Below are positions 1 to 7,607 of a stretch of DNA of 45,183 nucleotides, in pieces. Made by a program: the position numbers and the translations under genes. Location: positions 1 through 45,183 of the forward strand of contig JAKUUP010000011.1 of the NCBI GenBank assembly GCA_022447095.1. The letters are read 5' to 3'. Below the pieces are notes generated by a model. It made no database searches, was not told the origin of the DNA, and was given only the letters and a program-made list of their open reading frames with translations. Numbering within the stretch: the first letter of the stretch is position 1; each line of letters begins with the position of its first letter. The DNA is from Candidatus Thalassarchaeum betae. Lineage in GTDB: Archaea > Thermoplasmatota > Poseidoniia > Poseidoniales > Thalassarchaeaceae.

Positions 1-1154
1 TCTAGAGATCGGATGCCGCCAGTAGTGTCCGAGGGGTTCTGGCCCAGTGAGGTGTTTCTTGGACCCTCAGAGCCACTGCCACCGGTTATGTAGCCATCTT
101 CGCAGTTCTTGTGTGAAGCGGCGTAGGACATCTGCCCACTGAGAGCGTAAAGTGTCTCTAGTACGGTTATGCTCGCCTGCTCAAGCAAGGGCTTGACGCC
201 TTGGAAGTAGTCGCCGCTGGTCAGGTTGCCGCCGTAGAAAACGGCGCACATGTCCTCCCACTCAGTTGTCATCGAACCGGAGGAGTCAATCAGACCGACG
301 TACTCGATGAGGCTGCCGCGGGTGTCCTCCCAAACTACGATTACCGTGTTATTTGCACCCATTGAAACAGCAGGGTTGCCCTTGAATCCAAGAGCGGGGG
401 TGATGATTGAGTTGTTTATCTGGACATCGAAGTTGCCCGATGAGTCGTAGGTTAGCATGGTGTAGTAAATCAGAGGTGTGCCGAAGTACAGTCCCTGAGC
501 GTCGTAGGTGTCGACCCAGACCACGTGGGCGCCATCGTAGGAGTCGATGGCGATGTCGGGGTCGTCGCGCACCCCAGTGCCATCAGCGACCGTGTAGGAC
601 ACCAGCGTCATGTTGGCAATGTCACCGGCATCTCCGTCCCGGTCGTCCAGCGAAGGGTCGATCAGGGTGTACAGGATCTCGAGGTCGGTTATCGCCCAGA
701 CGATGTGGACCCGGTTGTTCGAGTCGACAACCAGAGACGGACTGGATATCGCAGTGGAGTTGTTGTAGCCGATCAGGGTGTTGGATATCAGCACGGTGTC
801 TATGCCGCTGGTTGCTATGAGAGCGTACTGGAGCCGCGGCTGGGAGCCGTTCTCTATCCAGACCAGATGGACTCGACTCAGGTTGTCCATGACGCCTGTG
901 ACCTCGACCGGGTTCGACGTGTTGAGGTTTGACATCAGCGTCTGAGTGGAGCTGTCGTTCAGCGTGTTGTTGGCCGTGTCATGCCGGCTCTCGACTGGTT
1001 CGAGGAGGGAGAGGTCGGTCGACATCGAGGGGGCGAACAGAGAAGCTACCATCATGAAGGATAGGAAGAGTGTCAGATGCTTCTTCCGTATGCTCTCGTT
1101 TCTAACATGCCTAGTCGGCGGGCTGTATCTGTCTTGGGCGGGCTGTCGAACCAT
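1..1154 (-). CDS. Secreted repeat protein, partial (C-terminus cut by window edge)
   Basis: This frame is open on the minus strand from an ATG at 1154 to the left edge, about 384 codons, with no stop in the window. The first ~20 residues are charged (including an RKKH patch) and are followed by a hydrophobic stretch ending in SLFAPS, which reads as a signal peptide with a long n-region. An internal ATG pair near 1055 would start inside that stretch and is less likely. The body has at least four recurring units of the form VHLVW-I/V-D/E followed by a Y-x-x-I/L strand (VHLVWIENG, VHIVWAITD, AHVVWVDTY, VIVVWEDTR), as in beta-propeller surface proteins. After the repeats comes a segment rich in Tyr, Gly and Cys of unknown fold. 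Many N-x-S/T sites fit an exported protein. The function is unknown; binding or display at the surface is inference. Confidence 0.75.
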   Translation of the reverse strand, partial: MVRQPAQDRYSPPTRHVRNESIRKKHLTLFLSFMMVASLFAPSMSTDLSLLEPVESRHDTANNTLNDSSTQTLMSNLNTSNPVEVTGVMDNLSRVHLVWIENGSQPRLQYALIATSGIDTVLISNTLIGYNNSTAISSPSLVVDSNNRVHIVWAITDLEILYTLIDPSLDDRDGDAGDIANMTLVSYTVADGTGVRDDPDIAIDSYDGAHVVWVDTYDAQGLYFGTPLIYYTMLTYDSSGNFDVQINNSIITPALGFKGNPAVSMGANNTVIVVWEDTRGSLIEYVGLIDSSGSMTTEWEDMCAVFYGGNLTSGDYFQGVKPLLEQASITVLETLYALSGQMSYAASHKNCEDGYITGGSGSEGPRNTSLGQNPSDTTGGIRSL

Positions 1155-1254
1155 GCTTGGCCAAAGTCAGATGTACCCATAGTAGGGTCGCCGGACAGGT
1201 CCGCTAAAGCCTGTTTTCAGCGTGTTTTCCCAACCGAGGGGAGTGCTGCAGAAG

Positions 1255-2514
1255 TTAGTCGGCCCGGGGATTCTGAAGAGTCTCGATACGATCCTCGTGG
1301 ATGCGCTCCCATGGAAAGTGTCCTTCAGCGGTCGGCGGGCGCCCGAAGTGGCCCCCATTCGCCGTCTTTAGATAAATCGGCAGCTTCAGATCGAGGTCTT
1401 TGATGATGGCTGCCGGACGCCAGTCGAAGGCGTTCATAACTCGATGGGAAATCTCAGAATCCCCCATGACACCGGTTCCGAAGGTATCCACGCGCAGACT
1501 GACCGGTTCGGCCTGACCTATGACATAGGCCACCTGAATCTCACAGCGGTCAGCCAGCCCGGCGACGACGACGTGCTTGGCTGCCCATCGCGCGCCGTAG
1601 GCGGCGGAGCGGTCGACCTTGGACGGGTCCTTGCCGCTGAATGCTCCTCCTCCGTGCCTCGCCATGCCGCCATAGGCATCGGCGACTATTTTCCGGCCGG
1701 TGATACCCGCGTCCGAGTAGGGACCGCCGGGGTCGGCGAAGCGTCCAGTGTTGTTGACTTGCAGCCTGTAGCCCCGTTGGAGCCACCGCGTGGGAATCGC
1801 GTGCTCGACCACGTGCTCGCGCACCTGCTCAGTGACGAACTCGTGCTCGGCCTCCTCGGAGCCCCCAAAGCGTTCCTTTAGGGCCGCATCGTGCTGCACT
1901 GCAACAACGACGGTGTTGACGCAGCAAGGAGAGCCGTTCTCGTACTCAACAGTGACTTGGCTCTTGCCGTCCGGGCGCATCCACGGTATCTCGCCGCTGC
2001 GCTGGATGATGTCCAAGCGGCGGGTCAGTCGCTGGGCCAGCGCGGCGGCAATCGGGAAATGGCGGCCCCGCAGCTCGTCGTCCTGCTCGGTCTCGTTGCA
2101 GGCATAGCCGAACATCATGCCTTGGTCGCCCGCTCCCTGCGAATCGATATCACCTCCATCGATGCCTTGGCTGATATATGCAGACTGAGTGGTGATGTGA
2201 GTGTGTACCTCGCATATCTCGGGAGATGTAGCGTCCATCCCTATCGAGTGATCGACGTAGCCGATTGTAGCTGCGGTCTGACGCGCTATAGCCTCGTAAT
2301 CCGGCGCATCCCCGCTCAAACTGACCTCTCCTGCCAGTATGATGACAGAGCCTTCGGCCTTTCCCTTGACTAGAGTCTCGACAGCCACGCGGGCATCCGG
2401 GTCTATGGTGAGGCAGGCGTCAACAATCGCGTCAGATATGGAGTCACATATCTTGTCCGGGTGGCCCGAGGCCACCGATTCTGATGTGAACAAGTGAGAT
2501 GACGACTCCGCCAT
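1255..2514 (-). CDS. metK: S-adenosylmethionine synthetase, bacterial type
   Basis: Makes S-adenosylmethionine from methionine and ATP in the cytoplasm. The 419-residue protein has the bacterial/eukaryotic MetK signatures: GHPDK at residues 17-21, GAGDQGMMFGYA from about 127, and the glycine-rich phosphate loop GGGAFSGKDPSKVDRS at about 288-303. Its length is slightly above the usual ~385-400, the extra being an acidic-to-basic C-terminal tail. Most archaea use a very different archaeal AdoMet synthetase, so a bacterial-type copy implies an old transfer or gene displacement. It is divergent from the pcc1-like gene, with only a short gap before the latter's first possible start. AdoMet would feed the SpeD encoded at 14566 and methyltransferases in general. 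Confidence 0.95.
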   Translation of the reverse strand: MAESSSHLFTSESVASGHPDKICDSISDAIVDACLTIDPDARVAVETLVKGKAEGSVIILAGEVSLSGDAPDYEAIARQTAATIGYVDHSIGMDATSPEICEVHTHITTQSAYISQGIDGGDIDSQGAGDQGMMFGYACNETEQDDELRGRHFPIAAALAQRLTRRLDIIQRSGEIPWMRPDGKSQVTVEYENGSPCCVNTVVVAVQHDAALKERFGGSEEAEHEFVTEQVREHVVEHAIPTRWLQRGYRLQVNNTGRFADPGGPYSDAGITGRKIVADAYGGMARHGGGAFSGKDPSKVDRSAAYGARWAAKHVVVAGLADRCEIQVAYVIGQAEPVSLRVDTFGTGVMGDSEISHRVMNAFDWRPAAIIKDLDLKLPIYLKTANGGHFGRPPTAEGHFPWERIHEDRIETLQNPRAD

Positions 2515-2528
2515 AACCTCAACTGCGA

Positions 2529-2846
2529 GTGATTCCCCTTGATGAGGTTTCGGAGATTGTTGACCGCAGTAGCGAAAGCGAGTTCCGGCGTCCGAGGCTC
2601 ATGAGCAGCGTCGAGACGGATATTGTCTGGGCTGGCACCAGAGTACGTGCTGAAGCTCTGATGGCTGCTGTTTCACCAGATGACCCCGAGACTTTCGAGG
2701 CCGAGATAGTGGAAGTCGAAGGGGGTGTCGAACTGCGCATTCGAGTCGTCGGTGAGGAGCTCAAGACGGTGCGCTCGACGGTGGATGATCTACTGGCGTG
2801 TCTTGCCGCAGCAGAGTCCAGTCTCGATGTCATCGATGGGGTTTGA
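2529..2846 (+). CDS. KEOPS complex Pcc1-like subunit
   Basis: Small protein resembling Pcc1, the dimerising subunit of the KEOPS/EKC complex that makes t6A in tRNA. The core reads ETDIVW, ALMAAVSPDDPETFEAEIVEVEG, LRIRV and a C-terminal helix STVDDLLACLAAAESSL, which matches the beta-sheet/helix order and the conserved S-P-D of the family. The longest frame begins with GTG at 2529 (105 aa). An ATG at 2601 gives 81 aa, closer to the usual Pcc1 length, and would leave 86 bp to the divergent metK start for promoters; I consider 2601 the likelier start. The 3' end overlaps the convergent flavoprotein gene by 17 bp. No other KEOPS gene lies in the window. Confidence 0.75.
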   Translation: MIPLDEVSEIVDRSSESEFRRPRLMSSVETDIVWAGTRVRAEALMAAVSPDDPETFEAEIVEVEGGVELRIRVVGEELKTVRSTVDDLLACLAAAESSLDVIDGV

Positions 2847-3861
2847 GGGCCTTGGCCGCGGCTCTCGCCGTATCTACTGCGGCATCACTCAGGTAATGTT
2901 TTGATTCGACATGGCAGCCGGCCATCCCGATACTGTTCTCAATGAATATGTTCCCGTCAACACGCTCGTCGCGAGAGCACGGGTGGAGCATTATCGAAGT
3001 CGTGGAACGGCGTGCTGCGGCCATACTGCGCCAACCGGAGCAGCGCGAGTCGAGTAACTCTTTGATGCCCTCCAGCGCAGCATCCCCATCGCCTTTGAGG
3101 CATACCGCATGGAGGATGGTGCACTCAGAAGCGTCAGCGCCCTCGGGTATCCTGTCATCCGCAGTCACATCAAGTGCGAGGATGCCACTCTCTGGCTCGA
3201 ACAAACCGGAGTATGGCCGCATAGGCTTGCCCTCAAGCGCGACATCCAGTGCGGCGACCCGATGTTCGGTGCACTGTCTGAGGGAGGATGCGTCTAGGCC
3301 GGCGGTCTCAAGCAGCCTCGCGCTCTCTACCGGCGGGACAGCGAGGATGATTGCGTCGCACTCGATGTCGTTGCCAGCGATGTTCGCGGAGCGTATTCGT
3401 CCGTCCATCCCAAGAGACAGTGACTCAACGCTCTTGCCGATCTCAAACATCACATCGAGTTGGTTCGCTGCGACAATGAGTCTTCCGACCAGACTCGACC
3501 AGCCGCCCCGTGGTATTACGAGTTGGTCTGGCTTGTTGGTCACCTCGGAGTCGAGGGACATCGTAGTGAGGGCGGTCATGGCGAACTTGCCGTCACCGCC
3601 GATCTCGAGCATGTCGCCATGCGCCCACTTGGGACCGAGAACTCGTGGGGCGCGGAGCTTCCTCAGCAGTTGGTTCAGGGGGCCTTTGCGCCTCAGGAGG
3701 TGGAGGCCTGGATCTAACAGCCAATTACCGGAGTCGCGTAACCTGACGCGACCGCCTAGAGTGTCCCTAGATTCGATTAGAAGCACGGTGGCTCCATCGG
3801 CTGCGAGTTGCACCGCCGCGGCCAAACCCGCGACTCCGCCGCCCACAACCACGCTACGCAT
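2830..3861 (-). CDS. FAD-dependent NAD(P)-binding oxidoreductase (phytoene desaturase/amine oxidase-like)
   Basis: The protein begins MRSVVVGGGVAGLAAAVQLA: a Rossmann dinucleotide-binding beta-alpha-beta with GGGVAG at residues 7-12 and the ribose-binding Glu at about 30, followed by GGRV, the usual sequence for flavoproteins of the phytoene desaturase, protoporphyrinogen oxidase and amine oxidase superfamily. The C-terminus has a second FAD contact (NIFIENSIGMAGCHVESKHY). The frame is open upstream to 3951, but the GxGxxG must lie near the N-terminus and the upstream part overlaps nadC, so I place the start at 3861. It is divergent from nadC, with 27 bp between starts. The substrate cannot be told from sequence; desaturation of an isoprenoid chain (lipid or carotenoid) is a family-based guess. 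Confidence 0.85.
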   Translation of the reverse strand: MRSVVVGGGVAGLAAAVQLAADGATVLLIESRDTLGGRVRLRDSGNWLLDPGLHLLRRKGPLNQLLRKLRAPRVLGPKWAHGDMLEIGGDGKFAMTALTTMSLDSEVTNKPDQLVIPRGGWSSLVGRLIVAANQLDVMFEIGKSVESLSLGMDGRIRSANIAGNDIECDAIILAVPPVESARLLETAGLDASSLRQCTEHRVAALDVALEGKPMRPYSGLFEPESGILALDVTADDRIPEGADASECTILHAVCLKGDGDAALEGIKELLDSRCSGWRSMAAARRSTTSIMLHPCSRDERVDGNIFIENSIGMAGCHVESKHYLSDAAVDTARAAAKALKPHR

Positions 3862-3888
3862 CCCAGTTTCACGGGCGAGGATGGTCAA

Positions 3889-4872
3889 ATGTCGTTTCGG
3901 ACCATTGAAGGCAGGGGTGAGACACGTCATGGCGTGGCCACACTGCCTCACGACCGCTCTGCCCTCCTCTGGTCGGCAGACCGCCCTACTCCGCTCTTCC
4001 TCGATTCAATCGATAGGTGGGTGGATGCGATGGTTGCCGACGAGCACGGTGGCGGTGATGCTCCAGAGGGACTCGTCGAGGCTAGGATTTCGGCGAAGGA
4101 TTCGGGCATTCTGTGCGGCCGCCCAGTGGCCGAGCGTCTCCTTGCAAGGCACCTCTCAGAATGCTCTTCTGGGTGGGGTGTCAGCGAGGGTGGCGCGGTT
4201 GAGAAAGGCCAGACAGTTCTGGTTCTGCACGGGCCGGCGGATGGGATGCTTCGCTTCGAGCGGATCCTGCTGAATCTCCTCGGAAGACTGTCTGGAATCT
4301 CCTCAAACACTGCTCAATGGGCCGAAACAGCTGGCTCGATGCGTGTTGCGGCCACCCGTAAGACTGAGTGGGGACTACTTGACAAATGGGCTATTCACAT
4401 AGGTGGTGGACTGACTCACAGACTCGATCGCGGCGATGCATTGATGCTCAAGGAGAATGACCTCGCGGCGATGATGGGGGAAGGTGAGGCAGAACTCGGA
4501 GCGATGAGTCGGATGGTCTCCTCGGTAGCCATGGAGCAGCATGCCGGGTTCACTGTGGTCGAGGTCCGCAGCGTTGAGCAGGCCGTCACCGCTGCAACCG
4601 CGTGGGTCACTTCACAGAGCGGGCGCGGAGGCAACGAGAAGGTTGTGCTGCTGCTCGACAACATGGGGCCCGAGGGTTCTTCCGATGTAGGTAGGGCTCT
4701 GTCCGAGAACGGTCTACGCGATCACTGCGTGCTTGAAGGATCGGGTGGAGTAAATCTCGATTCGCTGGATGATTGGGTTGCGAGCGGTGTTGACCTAGTA
4801 TCCTCAAGCGCATTGAACCGGGGTGTGGCCCCTCTCGATTTGTCTATGCTGATTGTAGCCGGAGGGGAGTGA
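3889..4872 (+). CDS. nadC: Nicotinate-nucleotide pyrophosphorylase (quinolinate phosphoribosyltransferase)
   Basis: Converts quinolinate and PRPP to nicotinate mononucleotide in de novo NAD synthesis. The protein shows the NadC order: an early LVEARISAKDSGILCG, the helix ERILLNLLGRLSGIS, then AATRKTEWGLLDKWAIHIGGG with THRL (substrate and phosphate binding, residues ~155-178), LKEND in place of the usual IKDNH, VVEVRS, LLLDNMG, EGSGGVN and GVDLVSSSAL at the C-terminal end. An open frame extends upstream to 3808 but crosses the divergent flavoprotein start; the ATG at 3889 gives a normal-length protein of 327 aa. NadA/NadB are not in the window. It abuts the next gene with no gap, so the two are probably co-transcribed. 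Confidence 0.88.
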   Translation: MSFRTIEGRGETRHGVATLPHDRSALLWSADRPTPLFLDSIDRWVDAMVADEHGGGDAPEGLVEARISAKDSGILCGRPVAERLLARHLSECSSGWGVSEGGAVEKGQTVLVLHGPADGMLRFERILLNLLGRLSGISSNTAQWAETAGSMRVAATRKTEWGLLDKWAIHIGGGLTHRLDRGDALMLKENDLAAMMGEGEAELGAMSRMVSSVAMEQHAGFTVVEVRSVEQAVTAATAWVTSQSGRGGNEKVVLLLDNMGPEGSSDVGRALSENGLRDHCVLEGSGGVNLDSLDDWVASGVDLVSSSALNRGVAPLDLSMLIVAGGE

Positions 4873-5658
4873 ATGGGTGATATCCCACAGAATCATCCCC
4901 GACGCTCCTCGCTTTTGGCAAGACAGAAGTTGGTCGATGCCGCGGCCGACGGGCTACTGGCGGACTCGGCGATGATCGCCCACGGCCGTGGCGAGGCCTT
5001 CGACTACCTGCTGGGAGAGCGGACCTCGGACTCAGCCAAAAACGCGATTCACGAGGCTTCGGCCAGACTGCTGGCAGCCGAACGTCCTGTCATCTCCGTC
5101 AATGGTAACACCGTGGTTCTGGCCGGTGAAGACCTGATTCGTGTCGCGGCAGTCGTAGGCTGCCCCATCGAGGTCAACCTGTACTACCGGACTGATGAGA
5201 GGGTCGCTGGGCTGCTGAATAGGCTGTCGGAGCAGCGCACCTCTGTCGCTGCCGGAACAGCCCCAAAAGGCTGGTCCGGAGAATGGGATCGAGCCGTCGA
5301 GGGAGTTGAGTTGCTAGGTGAAGGCGCGGACGGAAGAATCGAGGGTTTGGAAGGTCCCCGTGCCCTCTGCTGCGCGGATGGTATCGGCAGCGCCGATGTG
5401 GTTCTAGTACCGCTCGAGGACGGTGATAGGTGCGAGGCGCTCATAGAGATGGGTAAACAGGTCCTGGTCGTCGACCTCAATCCACTCTCGCGAACATCGA
5501 GGATGGCCACCGTCACTATCGTGGATGAGATCACGAGGTCAGCAGCTGCTTTGCTCGAAGAAGTGGTCTCGGGCCATGCACAACCAAAAGACTGGGACAA
5601 CCGAGCGGTCCTGAGCGAAGCTCTCGACATTATCGCGGATGCATCTGCGGACGAATGA
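4873..5658 (+). CDS. 4-phosphopantoate--beta-alanine ligase (archaeal phosphopantothenate synthetase)
   Basis: Archaea make 4'-phosphopantothenate by phosphorylating pantoate first and then joining it to beta-alanine; this ATP-dependent ligase (DUF137 family) does the second step. Diagnostic stretches are the start (IPQNHPRRSSLLAR), AHGRGEAFDYLLGE at about 36-49, ARLLAAERPVISVNGN at about 64-78 and EVNLYYRTDERV at about 105-116. The C-terminal half has the family's VVLVPLEDGDRCEALI and VVDLNPLSRTSRMA. The length of 261 aa is usual. Its ATG directly follows the nadC stop, giving a cofactor-biosynthesis pair (NAD and CoA). It converges on the dehydrogenase gene, whose stop lies next to it. Confidence 0.92.
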   Translation: MGDIPQNHPRRSSLLARQKLVDAAADGLLADSAMIAHGRGEAFDYLLGERTSDSAKNAIHEASARLLAAERPVISVNGNTVVLAGEDLIRVAAVVGCPIEVNLYYRTDERVAGLLNRLSEQRTSVAAGTAPKGWSGEWDRAVEGVELLGEGADGRIEGLEGPRALCCADGIGSADVVLVPLEDGDRCEALIEMGKQVLVVDLNPLSRTSRMATVTIVDEITRSAAALLEEVVSGHAQPKDWDNRAVLSEALDIIADASADE

Positions 5659-6849
5659 TCACGCGGATGCGAACTGCTCTCCGAGTAAGGCTGCACACCG
5701 CTCGGCGATGGCCTGACCTACCTCAGAGGTGGATGCTGTGCCCCCGAGGTCGTAGGTCACAGCACCGCCGTCTGCGAGGTGATTGGTTATCGCCATCTCT
5801 AGGATGTCGGCGCACATTATCGCATCATCGTCTCCATGTCGAAGTCCGAGACTGTCGAACATCAACTGGACCGAGGAGATGGCGGCAATTGGGTTTACTT
5901 TGTTCTGACCGGCGTGCTTGGGGGACGAGCCATGGACTGGTTCGAACAGCATGTGATCCTCGCCGATGTTGGCGCTGGCTGCCATGCCCATCCCACCCTG
6001 CAGGACGGAGGCTAAGTCAGTGGCGATATCACCGAACATGTTCGGTAGGACGACGACGTCTAGGTCCTCGGGGTCGCGAACCAGCCACATAGTGAACGCG
6101 TCGATATAGGCCTCATTGGACTCGATGTCTTCGTACTGCTCTGAGATCTCATTGAAGATCTTTCTGAACAGACGGCATCCCCGCAGGACGTTGCTCTTGT
6201 CCACACAAGTCACCTTCTGCGGAGTGCCCATGCGAGACTCACGCCTCTTGGCGAGTTCGAATGCAAATCTGATGACGCGCTCGCTGCCGGTGCGCGAAAT
6301 CGGCCTCGGGTCCCAAGACACCTCTCCCTCGAGGCCGGGAAAACTGCTGATTTGAATCGGTTCGTCCTTGGTTCCGAGCGCGCGTTGGGCCGAGCGTCGT
6401 AGCAAACTGTGATAGAGGCCTTCGGTGTTCTCTCGGATCAACACCATGTCGACTAGGTCGGGGTCCCAGATATTGGTATAGACGCCGTGAACCTTGTGCT
6501 GGACACCGTAGTAGAGTTTGACCGGCCTGATATTGGCATAGAGATCTAGGCCGGAGCGGAGTCCGAGTATCACCTGCCCCCCCGCCAAATCGCCGTTGGG
6601 AAGTCTCGCACCGGGCCATCCTATGGCTCCCAGTAGGATCGCGTCTGAGTTATCCCTGCAGTGCTCGAAGGAGCCATCAGGCCACTCTTCTCCCGTCTCA
6701 AGGAAATGCTCCCCTCCACAAGGGATCTCGGTAATGTCGAAGGACATCGGGCTGTGTTCCTCGAATACCTCGATTATACGTCTGGCTTCGGCGGTGACCT
6801 CGCGGCCCGTGCCGTCGCCGGGGAGGACTGTCAGACGGTACTCGACCAC
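5659..6849 (-). CDS. Isocitrate/isopropylmalate dehydrogenase family protein
   Basis: A decarboxylating beta-hydroxyacid dehydrogenase. The protein begins LTVLPGDGTGREVTAEA, has LGLRSGLDLYANIRPV (substrate Arg residues), RENTEGLYHS at about 139-148, the catalytic Lys in CVDKSNVLRG (~K218), the metal Asp pair in NMFGDIATDLA (~270-280) and an NAD-binding EPVHGSSPKHAGQNKVNP loop. EPVHGSSPKHAG with Ile/Ala nearby suggests NAD rather than NADP use. The substrate could be 3-isopropylmalate (LeuB), isocitrate or a homologue; no leu genes are near, so I leave the symbol blank. At 396 aa it is longer than most LeuB (~350), with an insertion around residues 150-190. Its 5' end faces the gene at 6948 across a 98-bp gap. 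Confidence 0.88.
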   Translation of the reverse strand: MVEYRLTVLPGDGTGREVTAEARRIIEVFEEHSPMSFDITEIPCGGEHFLETGEEWPDGSFEHCRDNSDAILLGAIGWPGARLPNGDLAGGQVILGLRSGLDLYANIRPVKLYYGVQHKVHGVYTNIWDPDLVDMVLIRENTEGLYHSLLRRSAQRALGTKDEPIQISSFPGLEGEVSWDPRPISRTGSERVIRFAFELAKRRESRMGTPQKVTCVDKSNVLRGCRLFRKIFNEISEQYEDIESNEAYIDAFTMWLVRDPEDLDVVVLPNMFGDIATDLASVLQGGMGMAASANIGEDHMLFEPVHGSSPKHAGQNKVNPIAAISSVQLMFDSLGLRHGDDDAIMCADILEMAITNHLADGGAVTYDLGGTASTSEVGQAIAERCAALLGEQFASA

Positions 6850-6912
6850 ATCCCGGGCACTTGCCTTCCATTCATCAACCCCACCTATGTTCTCCCTTCC
6901 TTCTGAGATGCG

Positions 6913-6923
6913 ATAATTGATAG
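6913..6923 (+). promoter_or_regulatory. Putative TATA box for the 6948 gene
   Basis: The AT-rich run ATAATTGATAG ends about 25 nt before the ATG at 6948, in the only AT-rich part of this divergent gap. The spacing fits an archaeal TATA element and a nearly leaderless transcript. Inference from position and composition only. Confidence 0.4.
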
Positions 6924-6947
6924 ACGGTCAATACGAACCAATGTCCC

Positions 6948-7559
6948 ATGGACCGTACGCCAGATGAGGGAGGTGGTAGCCCACGAATAGACATCAGAGC
7001 CTTGCCGGACTCAGTTGCGAGGCTGTGGGAGACTATGCTCAGACTCGACCCATCTTGGGATCTGGCAGATTGGCTCGATGAGCGGGCCAACGAGGAGCTT
7101 GAGCTTGTCGAGGGGCACTTGGGACGAGAGAGGTTGAGGTTGGAGCAGCGGTTGCATCGCCTCGAGACTCTGGTCAAGCGTCTCAAGCGTCAGAGAGAGG
7201 TTGCCGAGCGAACCACTTGGACCGATCCGAACCAGAGGAACCTCTTCGACATCTACGAGAAGAAGGAGGTGTTGGAGAAAGTGGAGGTAGACGAGGGCCA
7301 TGATGGCCTACCGGCAGTTGACTTTGGATCTCTGGAAGTAGGGGATGATCCGTTGCTAGCTATCGTAGCGGAGCATATCCTAAGCATCATCGAGCAGGCT
7401 TCCAATGAAGGTCCGGAACCAGTTCACTTCGACTTGCTCTTGGAAGAGTTGGAGCCGCTTGGAATCAGAGCCGACGAGGTCGACGAAGCTGTTGCATGGT
7501 TATTGCAGAGGAGCAGCATCATCGAGGTGGGTGAGGATGCCTTCGGACTAGAGCCATGA
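6948..7559 (+). CDS. Coiled-coil protein with C-terminal winged helix
   Basis: 203 aa, not assignable to a named family. Residues ~40-85 are a charged heptad-like helix (ERANEELELVEGHLGRERL then RLHRLETLVKRLKRQREV), probably a coiled coil. A linker with LFDIYEKKEVLEKVEV follows. The last ~65 residues (from AEHILSIIEQ through FDLLLEELEPLGIRADEVDEAVAWLLQRSSIIEVGEDAFGLEP) have the pattern of a small winged-helix domain, similar in layout to the one at the C-terminus of archaeal MCM. It lies 48 bp upstream of, and in line with, the methyltransferase-like gene, so they are probably co-expressed. A DNA-binding or complex-assembly role is inference. Confidence 0.75.
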   Translation: MDRTPDEGGGSPRIDIRALPDSVARLWETMLRLDPSWDLADWLDERANEELELVEGHLGRERLRLEQRLHRLETLVKRLKRQREVAERTTWTDPNQRNLFDIYEKKEVLEKVEVDEGHDGLPAVDFGSLEVGDDPLLAIVAEHILSIIEQASNEGPEPVHFDLLLEELEPLGIRADEVDEAVAWLLQRSSIIEVGEDAFGLEP

Positions 7560-7607
7560 GCTTCATGGTTCAGGCTGCCAACGAGCAACCGTTTCCTTCA
7601 AAGAAGG

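Noticed and set aside
250-932. Plus-strand open frames near the left edge
   Set aside because: They are antisense to the secreted repeat protein; composition is Arg/Cys/Ser-rich and no domain is visible.
2942-4273. Long plus-strand open frame (443 codons) across the flavoprotein and nadC
   Set aside because: Ser/Arg/Pro-rich shadow of the minus-strand flavoprotein and of nadC in another frame; both real genes have clear family motifs.
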